From Actinomycetes bacterium (GTDB taxonomy: Bacteria; Actinomycetota; Acidimicrobiia; Acidimicrobiales; Ilumatobacteraceae): DNA of 64,000 bases. Positions 43,651 through 51,934 of the stretch are shown piece by piece. Below the pieces are notes generated by a model. It worked only from the letters and a program-made list of their open reading frames with translations. It ran no database searches and was not told the origin of the DNA. How positions within the stretch are numbered: the first letter of the stretch is position 1; each line of letters begins with the position of its first letter. The position numbers and the translations under genes were made by a program. The stretch is taken from contig JAIOPC010000014.1 of the NCBI GenBank assembly GCA_021414085.1, positions 558,001-622,000 on the forward strand, given 5' to 3'.

Positions 43651-43892
43651 GACGCTGAAAACCTCGCGCGCAAACGACGCAGCGGCGCAGCCAGTTTCAT
43701 CAAACGCAGCGATCTGAGTGCGTCGAGTTCTCGTTGGAGATTGGCGGCCTGGATCTCCCAGTCGACTCGATAGCTCACCTCGTCTTCTAACAACTGCAGA
43801 AGTTCGAGGCGCCGTAGTCGGAGCTGCTCGTGTTCGTTGGCCAATCTCTCGAAGAGCGGGTCGATGTCCAATCCCGGTTCGATTCGGTCCAC
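43647..43892 (-). CDS. Small coiled-coil protein co-transcribed with glycosyltransferases
   Basis: 81 aa. Highly charged heptads (LANEHEQLRLRRLELLQLLE, LQRELDALRSLRLMKL) and a basic tail (PLRRLRARF). TAGGGT lies 8 nt before GTG 43892. Overlaps the next gene as GTGA, so translation is coupled. Similar in size and position to the small proteins at 41627, 41900 and 60090, all next to glycosyltransferases. Function unknown. Confidence 0.65.
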   Translation of the reverse strand: MDRIEPGLDIDPLFERLANEHEQLRLRRLELLQLLEDEVSYRVDWEIQAANLQRELDALRSLRLMKLAAPLRRLRARFSAS

Positions 43893-43900
43893 GGAAACTC

Positions 43901-43906
43901 ACCCTA
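43901..43906 (-). promoter_or_regulatory. -10 box TAGGGT
   Basis: Minus-strand TAGGGT, 8 nt before GTG 43892. Confidence 0.5.
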
Positions 43907-43984
43907 CAACGGCAACTTCAGTTGGCCGTTCGCACGCGTAGGTTGCCGAGCCAGAGCTTTGGCGACCGCGGCGTCGTCAACGTG

Positions 43985-43990
43985 TATGTT
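43985..43990 (+). promoter_or_regulatory. -10 box TATGTT for the Wzy/WaaL-like gene
   Basis: TATGTT, 8 nt before GTG 43999. Confidence 0.5.
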
Positions 43991-43998
43991 GCGCCCCT

Positions 43999-45294
43999 GT
44001 GACATCAGAGGGTCAGCGCACAGCTCACGCGTGGAGTCGAGTGCTCCTGTCAGCGCTTGCGTTGTTGGTGCTGACTGGTGGTCCGACTACCTACGTGACT
44101 CTCCACTTGTTCAAGAGTGACGCGAATCGACACGCCTGGGTGATGTGGTACCCGTTCGGGGCGGTGGCGATCGCCAGCTGCGTGGTGCTGGCGTCACGTC
44201 TGCGCCCGGTTTCGATACACGCGTGGCCGTGGCCGATATTTGTCGTCGGCGCTTTTTCCTTATGGGCGCTTCTGTCCACCGTCTGGTCAGTGTCCGTGCA
44301 GACAACAGCGATCAATGCTTCAATCAACGTCGGTGTCGTCGCCTTCGGATGTTGGTTCGGATGGTGTTTGACGGCGCAGGAACAGATTCTTTCACTCGTG
44401 TTGGCGTGCTCGACGGCGGTGGTGCTGAGTTTCGCGGTGGTTATGTGGCAGCCGCGATTTGGGAAAATGTCGCCCGATGAATTCCCATCCGACCTGTTCC
44501 AAGGGATCTTCGGAAATAGGAACTCACTTGCGCCTGTATGTGTGCTTGGACTGCTCGCGCTCGTCGGTTTCATCGCCACACGACCGACGGCCGGTGTCGT
44601 CGCCGCGGCCGGCCTTCTAGCGATACCGCACGTCTATCTGCTCCAAGGCTCTAGCGGCGCAACCTCGATTGCGTCGTTTGGTGTGAGTGTTCTGACGGCG
44701 TGCGTGATCCCCGTTGTTTGGCTGCTTCGAAAGCGTCGAGCTCATGGCGCCGTGGTGGTTGGCGCAGCGGTGGTGCTGTCGGTGGGTTCGGTTGTGTGGG
44801 GTTTGGCCAACGTGGATCGGTTGTCGACAGCCTTGAATCGCGGCAACACCCTGACTGGCCGGCGGCCCATTTGGTCCGATGTTGTCGGATTCATCCGAGT
44901 TCATCCGATACGCGGCTACGGGTATTGGGCATTTTGGGACCGACCTGAACTCACCCACGACAGTTACATCCGCCTCAAGAGCTCGTACGGAAGCGCACAC
45001 AACTCTGCCTTGGAGGTCATGCTTGGTCTAGGAGTTGTCGGTCTGGTTCTCTATCTCGCGATTGGGCTGTGGGCGCTCGTGGGCCTCTCTCGGCTCGCAT
45101 GGTTTCAACCTTCACTCCGCTCATGGTGGTGGGCGTCCGTGTTCGCGATCGTAGTCGTGCAGAATCTGACCGAGAGTTTCGTGCTGTGGCACTCCTACTT
45201 GTGGGTTCTTTTCGTGGCCGCAGCGTTGGTTCCGTTCAACAAATCTGACCCCGCGCTCGTGCGCGAGTCGGAACCTGTAGTCATCACGAGCTGA
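43999..45294 (+). CDS. O-antigen polymerase/ligase family protein (Wzy/WaaL/PglL-like)
   Basis: 431 aa with 10-12 membrane segments. The Wzy_C region has NTLTGRRPIWSDVVGFIRVH, then GYGYWAFW and, after a periplasmic loop, AHNSALEVMLGLGVVGLVL, where the His lies in the usual ligase position. The family includes polymerases (Wzy), O-antigen ligases (WaaL) and protein O-oligosaccharyltransferases (PglL); sequence alone does not separate them. Adjacent to the bacillosamine-type operon, which in other bacteria feeds protein glycosylation. Confidence 0.82.
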   Translation: MTSEGQRTAHAWSRVLLSALALLVLTGGPTTYVTLHLFKSDANRHAWVMWYPFGAVAIASCVVLASRLRPVSIHAWPWPIFVVGAFSLWALLSTVWSVSVQTTAINASINVGVVAFGCWFGWCLTAQEQILSLVLACSTAVVLSFAVVMWQPRFGKMSPDEFPSDLFQGIFGNRNSLAPVCVLGLLALVGFIATRPTAGVVAAAGLLAIPHVYLLQGSSGATSIASFGVSVLTACVIPVVWLLRKRRAHGAVVVGAAVVLSVGSVVWGLANVDRLSTALNRGNTLTGRRPIWSDVVGFIRVHPIRGYGYWAFWDRPELTHDSYIRLKSSYGSAHNSALEVMLGLGVVGLVLYLAIGLWALVGLSRLAWFQPSLRSWWWASVFAIVVVQNLTESFVLWHSYLWVLFVAAALVPFNKSDPALVRESEPVVITS

Positions 45295-47086
45295 ACGATG
45301 CCAGCCAGTGCCTCACGGTTTCGGGATCAAGATGGTCGAGGTCGACTTCGACATCGGAATGCCGCAGCGGCGCGACTGCGGCGTGCCCTATCAAACGATG
45401 GAACGGCCGCTCGTCGATCTCATCGTCTCCGAACAACTCCTCGTGTACCTTCTCGCCGGGTCGCAGGTGGCTGATCTCCACGGGGATGTCGCGGCCGGAC
45501 TGCGCGATCATCTGTTGAGCTACGTCGAGGATTCGAATGGGCGCTCCCATATCGAGCACCAACACCTCACCCGGCCGTCCGATAGCGCCCGCCTGGATGA
45601 CCAGTTGCACCGCCTCGGGGATCGTCATAAAGAAGCGGGTGACATCGGGATGCGTTACAGTGACTGGTCCGCCTCGTGCAATCTGCTCGCGGAATGTGGT
45701 CAGAACGCTGCCGCGGCTGTTGAGCACGTTGCCAAATCGAACGGAGAGGAATGGACCGCTCGCGGTTCGGGAAGTTTCTGACGTCAGACGTTCCGCGACA
45801 CGCTTCGAGAAGCCGAGCACGCTGATGGGGTTTGCCGCCTTGTCGGTACTGATGTTGACGAACCGTTCTACGCCGACCTTCTCCGCGGCCTGCAAAACAT
45901 TCCGCGTGCCCCATACGTTGGCTTTGACCGCTTCGGCCGGGTACTGCTCAAGCATCGGCAGATGTTTGAGCGCGGCGGCGTGGAAAACTACCTCCGGCCG
46001 ACGCGCGACAAAAACAGCAAGAACGCTGGGCGCATCCCGAATATCACAGAGCACCACCTCGGGTGTATCAAGGAGAGCGCGGCCAGTGCTGGACAACTGA
46101 AGCTCGTGCAAGGCGCTTTCGTCTCGATCGAGCATGACGAGTTCGCGTGGCCCATACCGAGCGATCTGGCGGCACAGTTCGCTTCCGATCGAACCTCCTG
46201 CACCCGTAACGAGAACACGCCTACCGTTCAGATAGGTCGCGATCGATTCGAGGTCCAACTCGATCTGGTGGCGACCGAGAAGATCGGCCTCCGTGAGATC
46301 GCGGATGTCGCTGATCTGGGGTGCTTCCCCGACCAGCTCGTTCACTGCCGGGAGCATTTTGACGCGAAGACCGCATGTCTGAGCCTCGGCGGTAAGGCCT
46401 CGAATCAGTTCGTGGTCCGCCGATGGAACTGCTATGAGGAGTACTGACGACTTGAATTGTGCTGCGGTGCTTGCGAGCGCTCCGCGCCCACCGACCACGG
46501 GAACACCCTTGATTGAAAGGCGGCGCTTCGCCGGGTCGTCGTCCAGAATCGCGACGGGCAGGAACGGACTTGTCGGGGTGCGCAACATCGAGTTGACCAC
46601 TTGCACCCCTCCTTCGCCAGCACCGAACACGATGAGCCGTTCGGCGTCGGGCTGAGGACGTTGTCGGCGCTCAAGAAGCAGTCGCCACACATATCGTTCG
46701 CCCGCCATCAGAACCAGGCCCACGAAGCCGGCGAACCAGATGGCACTCATCGGCACCAGGCGAGGCGTGAGGTATGAGTAGTTGATGACGGCCAAACACA
46801 GGGTGGTGATCACAGAAGTGGCGAGAAGGGCTGCGACTTCGTCAAAGCTCCCGTACCGCCAACGACGCCGGTAAAGCCCAATCGCGAGGCCAACGAAGAT
46901 CTGGGTGGCCGCGACGATCGGGAGGAACTTGAGCAGATTTGTTCTGTATTCGTTCGGGATCGAGAATTCGAAACGCATGAATACTGCGAGGACCGCTGCA
47001 GCTATCCACGCCGACAGATCAACGAGCACCTTGACGAGCAAAGCGATTCGGTCTCGCAGCTCGAAGAGCGAACTCCGATGAACCAT
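45284..47086 (-). CDS. pglF: Membrane-bound UDP-GlcNAc 4,6-dehydratase, PglF/CapD/WbpM type
   Basis: 600 aa. Four N-terminal membrane helices, a first Rossmann fold (RLIVFGAGEGGVQVVNSM) and a catalytic SDR domain with VLVTGAGGSIGSELCRQI, FHAAALKHLPMLE, NISTDKAANPISVLGFSKR (Leu where short enzymes have Tyr) and SHLRPGEKVHEEL. This long type keeps C5 configuration and starts bacillosamine or QuiNAc synthesis. ATG 47086 precedes the first helix. Last gene of an operon with PglC, PglE and PglD homologues. A symbol by homology; WbpM-type use for other sugars is possible. Confidence 0.88.
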   Translation of the reverse strand: MVHRSSLFELRDRIALLVKVLVDLSAWIAAAVLAVFMRFEFSIPNEYRTNLLKFLPIVAATQIFVGLAIGLYRRRWRYGSFDEVAALLATSVITTLCLAVINYSYLTPRLVPMSAIWFAGFVGLVLMAGERYVWRLLLERRQRPQPDAERLIVFGAGEGGVQVVNSMLRTPTSPFLPVAILDDDPAKRRLSIKGVPVVGGRGALASTAAQFKSSVLLIAVPSADHELIRGLTAEAQTCGLRVKMLPAVNELVGEAPQISDIRDLTEADLLGRHQIELDLESIATYLNGRRVLVTGAGGSIGSELCRQIARYGPRELVMLDRDESALHELQLSSTGRALLDTPEVVLCDIRDAPSVLAVFVARRPEVVFHAAALKHLPMLEQYPAEAVKANVWGTRNVLQAAEKVGVERFVNISTDKAANPISVLGFSKRVAERLTSETSRTASGPFLSVRFGNVLNSRGSVLTTFREQIARGGPVTVTHPDVTRFFMTIPEAVQLVIQAGAIGRPGEVLVLDMGAPIRILDVAQQMIAQSGRDIPVEISHLRPGEKVHEELFGDDEIDERPFHRLIGHAAVAPLRHSDVEVDLDHLDPETVRHWLASFSS

Positions 47087-47109
47087 AGAATTGTTGAACC
47101 TAACAGACG

Positions 47110-47697
47110 TCAATCGGCTTCGAACTCGGGCATGGTCACGTGGCCATCGGCGGCGATTCCATCGCGCCTGACAAGGGTGCAAACCGTTCGCGCGAGGATG
47201 CTGAGATCGAGTCGCGCCGAGTGATTGTCCACGTACCAAACATCCAGGTCGAATCGTTCTGCCCATGTTGTCGAGTTGCGTCCACGCACTTGGGCCAACC
47301 CTGTCAATCCCGGCCGCACCTCGTGACGACGAGCTTGTTGCGGGGTATAGCGCTGCAAGTACTCCATACGGAGCGGCCGAGGACCCACCAACGACATCTC
47401 GCCACGAACGATGTTCCAAAGCTCAGGCAACTCGTCGAGGCTCAGCGCACGCAGTCGCGCCCCAAACGGGGTGAGACGCTGTTCGTCGGGAAGCAACGAG
47501 CCGTCCGATCCGCGTGTGTCGAGCATCGTGCGGAACTTGAAGAGCGTGAAGGGTCGCCCTCCCAATCCTGGCCGCTCTTGACGAAAGATGACCGGAGCAC
47601 CGAGCTTGACTCTTACGAGAACCGCTGTTGCAAGAATGATCGGCGCGAGCGCTATTAAAGCGGCGGCGCTGATGAAGAGATCGGCGAGTCGCTTCAA
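47110..47697 (-). CDS. pglC: Phosphoglycosyl transferase, PglC-like
   Basis: 195 aa from TTG 47697, overlapping the aminotransferase stop as TTGA. The resulting start KRLADLFISAAALIALAPI matches the re-entrant membrane helix of PglC-type enzymes; FRQERPGLGGRPFTLFKFRTM, LDELPELWN (catalytic Asp-Glu region), MSLVGPRPLRMEY and RPGLTGLAQVRGRN are all diagnostic. It transfers a phospho-sugar from UDP-sugar to undecaprenyl phosphate, priming glycan synthesis. The operon context predicts UDP-diNAcBac as donor. Confidence 0.92.
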   Translation of the reverse strand: MKRLADLFISAAALIALAPIILATAVLVRVKLGAPVIFRQERPGLGGRPFTLFKFRTMLDTRGSDGSLLPDEQRLTPFGARLRALSLDELPELWNIVRGEMSLVGPRPLRMEYLQRYTPQQARRHEVRPGLTGLAQVRGRNSTTWAERFDLDVWYVDNHSARLDLSILARTVCTLVRRDGIAADGHVTMPEFEAD

Positions 47698-48836
47698 GCT
47701 GTCGGATCCCAGCAACTCCGTACCTCGGCGATGACGCGCCCTTGCTCGTCGTGGCTGAGGCTTGAACCCGATGGGAGACATAAGCCCGTCTGGAAGAGGC
47801 GATCGCTGACGCCGGCGCCGAAGTACTTCGCTCCGGCGAACACCGGCTGCAAGTGCATCGGCTTCCAGAGTGGACGACTCTCAATGTCGCATGACTCCAG
47901 GTGTTGTTCGACGGCCGAGCGGTCAACACCTCCTGAAAGAGAAGGATCGATCACGATGCACGTCAGCCAGCAGTTACTCGTGGGCGTTGATGGGTCGAAT
48001 CCGATCCCCGGTAAGTCAGCCAGCTCGTGGCGGTAGCGGGCGTTGATCTCGCGTCGACGGGCGACCTTCTCGTCAATGTGCAGGAGCTGCCCCCGTCCCA
48101 GAGCGGCCAGGAGGTTCGAAAGTCGATAGTTAAAGCCGATCTCGATATGTTCGTAGTGGCTGGCCAGCTGACGGGCTTGCGTGGAGAGGTAACGAATTCG
48201 ATCGATCAGTTCGCCGTCATCGGAGACGACCATCCCGCCGCCGCTAGTGGTGATGATCTTGTTGCCATTGAATGAGAAGATCGCTGCCGCGCCGAATGTG
48301 CCAGCGGCGCGAACCTCGCCGCCGACAGACGTCGTGGCACCGAGCGCTTCGGCTGCGTCTTCGATCAGGATCACGCCGCGTCGCTCACAGATCTGCTCGA
48401 GCCGCTGATAGTCGGCGCACCGACCGTACAGATCAACCGCTAGCAGGGCCGCAGGCTTGTGGCCATCGGCCGCTGTCTCGATAATCGCCTTCTCAACAAG
48501 ATCCGGATCAACGTTCCACGTGTTGAGCTCGCTGTCCACGAAAACTGGATCGGCTCGTACATACGCGACGGCGAATGCGGTCGCGGCAAACGTCATTGTT
48601 GGTACAAGGACCTTGTCGCCAGGCCCGATGCCTAGCGAATGGAGTAGCAAATGAAGACCCGCAGTTCCGCTTGAAACAGCAACTGCATGGCGAACGTTGA
48701 TGTAACTCGCGAGTTCTTCTTCGAATGCCTTGAGATTCGGTCCGGTCGGCGCAATCCAGTTTGAATCGAACGCTTCCAACAGCAGATCGCGTTCGGTGTT
48801 CCCCACGTCGGGTGGCGATAGAAAGATCCGCGTCAC
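47694..48836 (-). CDS. pglE: UDP-4-amino-sugar aminotransferase, PglE-like
   Basis: 380 aa. RIFLSPPDVGNTERDLLLEA is the PglE/LegC opening; AVSSGTAGLHLLLHSLG binds PLP phosphate, LIEDAAEALGA supplies the Asp and FSFNGNKIITTSGGG the PLP Lys (NGNK is typical of PglE). Aminates the 4-keto sugar made by the PglF homologue. The GTG start overlaps the PglD-like gene (GTGA). Confidence 0.9.
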   Translation of the reverse strand: MTRIFLSPPDVGNTERDLLLEAFDSNWIAPTGPNLKAFEEELASYINVRHAVAVSSGTAGLHLLLHSLGIGPGDKVLVPTMTFAATAFAVAYVRADPVFVDSELNTWNVDPDLVEKAIIETAADGHKPAALLAVDLYGRCADYQRLEQICERRGVILIEDAAEALGATTSVGGEVRAAGTFGAAAIFSFNGNKIITTSGGGMVVSDDGELIDRIRYLSTQARQLASHYEHIEIGFNYRLSNLLAALGRGQLLHIDEKVARRREINARYRHELADLPGIGFDPSTPTSNCWLTCIVIDPSLSGGVDRSAVEQHLESCDIESRPLWKPMHLQPVFAGAKYFGAGVSDRLFQTGLCLPSGSSLSHDEQGRVIAEVRSCWDPTA

Positions 48837-49492
48837 GGTGATCTCCGCTGGCTGACGAACGGTCGCGCTGGTGAGCCCACAACCGTGACGTTCGGTGGCA
48901 CGTCTCTTGTGACCACTGCCCCCGCGCCGACCATCGCTCCAGCACCGACGGTGATTCCAGGCAGCACAGTGGCGCCCGTGCCGATGGTTGCGGCCCGGCC
49001 GATCAATACGCCGCCGCTCACGATGGCACCGGGAAACACAGACCCAAAGTCTTCAATCACGACGTCGTGCCCGATGGTTGAGTTGACGTGGAGGTTGACG
49101 TGCCTACCCAAGCTGATGTGAGTGGTGACACGACAGCCCGCAGCGATGATCACGCCATCGCCGAGCCGCACATCGCTGCCAATGGTTGCTGCGGGGTGGA
49201 CGAGTGGAATTGATAGAGGTTCGCTTCCCTTCAGTTGTTGGTCCAGTCGTTCCCGGATCGCACCAAGTCCGATACCGATGACGAACTGTGCGTTGATTTC
49301 CGGCACTACCGCAGTCGGGCCAAGAAGCCGTTGTCCTCGACGTTCTAGAAGATCAGCCGGGACATTTCCGTCGTCAATGAAGCCAACAAATTCGTATGAG
49401 AGCCTAGAAAGATTTGCGGCTTCGACGATGTCGAGGACCTCGCGTCCGAAGCCACCAGCCCCGATGATGACAAGTCGTTGAGCGGTTGTCAT
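48833..49492 (-). CDS. pglD: PglD/NeuD-like sugar acetyltransferase
   Basis: 219 aa. N-terminal Rossmann-like UDP-binding part (LVIIGAGGFGREVLDIVEA) and a left-handed beta-helix with hexapeptide repeats (VRLGDGVIIAAGCRV, IGRAATIGTGATVLPG); STIGHDVVIEDF contains the catalytic His. Acetylates the C4 amine to give UDP-diacetylbacillosamine in PglD; NeuD-type O-acetylation is the alternative. First gene of the four-gene operon; about 115 bp upstream holds no gene. Confidence 0.87.
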   Translation of the reverse strand: MTTAQRLVIIGAGGFGREVLDIVEAANLSRLSYEFVGFIDDGNVPADLLERRGQRLLGPTAVVPEINAQFVIGIGLGAIRERLDQQLKGSEPLSIPLVHPAATIGSDVRLGDGVIIAAGCRVTTHISLGRHVNLHVNSTIGHDVVIEDFGSVFPGAIVSGGVLIGRAATIGTGATVLPGITVGAGAMVGAGAVVTRDVPPNVTVVGSPARPFVSQRRSP

Positions 49493-49606
49493 CGTGCATG
49501 CAACTGGAGATCAAGGAGCATCTGAGGGACTCTAGCTAGTACCCACCGCGCCGCTGCTCCGATCACTTGCTACTTCTCATCACAGAGTTCATGGGAGAGT
49601 GAGGAC

Positions 49607-51934
49607 TTGAGATTCGTCGTGGCGGTCAAGACAAACAGCGGTGGCAAGTGGCTCGTGCCGATTGTTCGGAGCCTGGTCATGGACGGTGACGAAGTGCTCT
49701 GCTGTGTCGCAGACGAGGAAGGTGGTCTCGACCAAGCCTTGAGTTCTGTTGGCGCCACCACGATGCGATCTGCCGCGCTCGGAGGGTCGGGCATCGTCGC
49801 GGCAGCACGGTCTTTTCCTGCGCTAGTTCGACGAGTTCGTGCGTTCGCGCCCGATGTTCTCAACTATCACCTGTACCGGACGGCGCTCGTGTTCAGATTG
49901 GTGTCGCTGTTTGTCCCACGGGCTCGACGAGTTCATGCGGTGCCGGGGCCACTCTTTCTGGAACAACGACTCGTTCGCTGGGTCGAGAGGGTCTTGGCGC
50001 GTCGAGACGATGTGATCATCTGTACGTCTGACGCCGTTCGCCGTCTCTACCGCGACATCGGTTACCCAGACGCCCGGCTAGTCACCGCTGCCTATCCGGT
50101 CGATCTTGGGGCATGGAGCGTTGTTTCCTCCGACGAGCGGCTGGCTGCACGCCTCGACCTGGGCATTGATCCACATTCATTCGTTGCGGTGATGGTCGCC
50201 TACTACTACGCACCTCGACGGTGGGTTCTCGGGGGCCGTTCCGTGAAGGGACATGAAGTCGCTCTGGCTGCGTGGACGGAGTTTCGGCGACGAGGCGGTG
50301 AGGGGATCCTTCTGCTTGTCGGAGGCGGATTTGGAGAAGCTGGGATCCGGTACCGCCAATCCGTTCTCGAGTCGTTCGGAGCGTTCAACGATCCGTCGAT
50401 TCGAATCGTGGAATCCGTTGATTCTGTTCGGCCGTTCTATGCGGCCGCCGACGTCAGCCTTGCGCCATCGCGATCCGAAAATCTTGGCTCCGCGGCGGAG
50501 GCTTCAGCGCTTGGCATCCCAACCATTGCGTCTGACGTTGGCGGGCTGCCTGAGTTGGTCCGTCCGGGACTGTCCGGGTGGCTTGTGCACCCAGACGACC
50601 CCAGCGGCCTCGCTGATGCCCTGCGTCTGGCCGCGGACGGTTCACGCAAGGGTGAGTTGTCGATGATGAAGCGTTCCGCGCGGCAAGCGGCGGAGGAGGT
50701 CGTCTCTGCTCCGCTGGTTCTTCCGGAGTGGCACGCAGCATTTCGCGGTGAAGAGTTGGCCGTCCCGAGCGAGGTCGGCAGCGTTCCGAAACTTTGCTTT
50801 GTCGTTTCATCACCGATGACTGTTGACGCCTTCCTACGGCCACTCATTGAGCGGTTGGCTGAACGGTTTGAAGTGACCGTCGTTGCAAATGGCGTTGCCC
50901 AAGGATCGATACGTCCGTTTGATGTCCCTGTTCGGTTCTTCGACGTTTCGATCGAGCGATCTATTTCACCGGCTGCGGATCTGAAGGCTCTTCGAGAGCT
51001 CGCGGTTTTGTTTAGGCGCGAAGCCTTTTCGATCGTTCATTCGGTGACACCTAAGGCCGGTTTGCTGGCCGCGCTCGCCGGCCGTCATTGTTCGGTGCCC
51101 TTGCGTGTGCACACATTCACGGGACAGGTGTGGGCCACTCGGCACGGCGCCCAACGAGCCCTCCTAAGAGCTGCGGACCGACTGATTGCGTCGAGTTGCA
51201 ACCAAGTTCTCGTGGATAGCCCGTCGCAGCGAGACTTCCTCGTGAACGAGGGAGTGGTGAAGCGTTCACGCGCACATGTTCTCGGCGATGGGTCAATCTC
51301 AGGCGTTGATATCAACCGTTTCAAGCCCGACGAAGTTGCTCGCGCGGACGTGCGCTTCCAGCTGCGAATCGCCGAAGCGAGCAAGGTGCTGCTCTTCGTG
51401 GGCCGCCTTACTCGCGAGAAGGGTGTACTAGATCTGGTCGCGGCGTTCGCTCTTCTTGCGCAACGCCGGACCGATCTGCATTTGGTGCTCGTCGGTCCGG
51501 ACGAGGAGCGGCTGGAATCAAAAGCCCGCGAACTCCTTGGTGATGAGGGTTCACGGTTTCACTGCATTGTGGATTGGGTAAACGAACCAGAGCGGTACTT
51601 CGCCGCAGCAGACATCTTCTGCTTACCGAGTTATCGCGAAGGCTTCGGCTCAACCGTGCTTGAAGCGGCCGCATGTGGTTTGCCGGCAGTGGCATCGCGG
51701 ATCTATGGACTGACCGATGCAGTGCAGGAGGGTGAGACGGGGCTCCTTCACCGCCCAGGCGATGTTCAGGAGATCGCGTCGGCGGTAGATGACCTTCTCT
51801 CCAACGAACAGCTGCGGACCGAGATGGGGGCTCGAGCTCGGTTGAGGGCGCAACAGAAGTTCTCGAGCAGCGAACTGGCTTCGCTGCAGGTTGCCTTTTA
51901 CGAACGACTGATGACCCGCGACTCCAGCAGCTGA
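49607..51934 (+). CDS. Double GT4 glycosyltransferase (two GT-B domains in one chain)
   Basis: 775 aa, about twice a normal GT4. Domain 1 (1-370): VPIVRSLVMDGDEV, GGRSVKGHEVALAAW, SRSENLGSAAEASALGIPT and DVGGLPELV. Domain 2 (395-775): VHSVTPKAGLLAALAGRH, HTFTGQVWATRHG and GRLTREKGVLDLVAAF, then YREGFGSTVLEAAACGLPA; this half resembles CapM/PglA-type transferases acting second after PglC. TTG start with a GTGAGGA Shine-Dalgarno. Two consecutive sugars may be added by one protein (inference). Divergent from the PglD operon. Confidence 0.85.
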   Translation: MRFVVAVKTNSGGKWLVPIVRSLVMDGDEVLCCVADEEGGLDQALSSVGATTMRSAALGGSGIVAAARSFPALVRRVRAFAPDVLNYHLYRTALVFRLVSLFVPRARRVHAVPGPLFLEQRLVRWVERVLARRDDVIICTSDAVRRLYRDIGYPDARLVTAAYPVDLGAWSVVSSDERLAARLDLGIDPHSFVAVMVAYYYAPRRWVLGGRSVKGHEVALAAWTEFRRRGGEGILLLVGGGFGEAGIRYRQSVLESFGAFNDPSIRIVESVDSVRPFYAAADVSLAPSRSENLGSAAEASALGIPTIASDVGGLPELVRPGLSGWLVHPDDPSGLADALRLAADGSRKGELSMMKRSARQAAEEVVSAPLVLPEWHAAFRGEELAVPSEVGSVPKLCFVVSSPMTVDAFLRPLIERLAERFEVTVVANGVAQGSIRPFDVPVRFFDVSIERSISPAADLKALRELAVLFRREAFSIVHSVTPKAGLLAALAGRHCSVPLRVHTFTGQVWATRHGAQRALLRAADRLIASSCNQVLVDSPSQRDFLVNEGVVKRSRAHVLGDGSISGVDINRFKPDEVARADVRFQLRIAEASKVLLFVGRLTREKGVLDLVAAFALLAQRRTDLHLVLVGPDEERLESKARELLGDEGSRFHCIVDWVNEPERYFAAADIFCLPSYREGFGSTVLEAAACGLPAVASRIYGLTDAVQEGETGLLHRPGDVQEIASAVDDLLSNEQLRTEMGARARLRAQQKFSSSELASLQVAFYERLMTRDSSS

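Noticed and set aside
47698-47781. Longer PglC-like protein starting at ATG 47781
   Set aside because: It would overlap the aminotransferase by 88 bp and add a basic tail before the membrane helix; TTG 47697 gives the family N-terminus.
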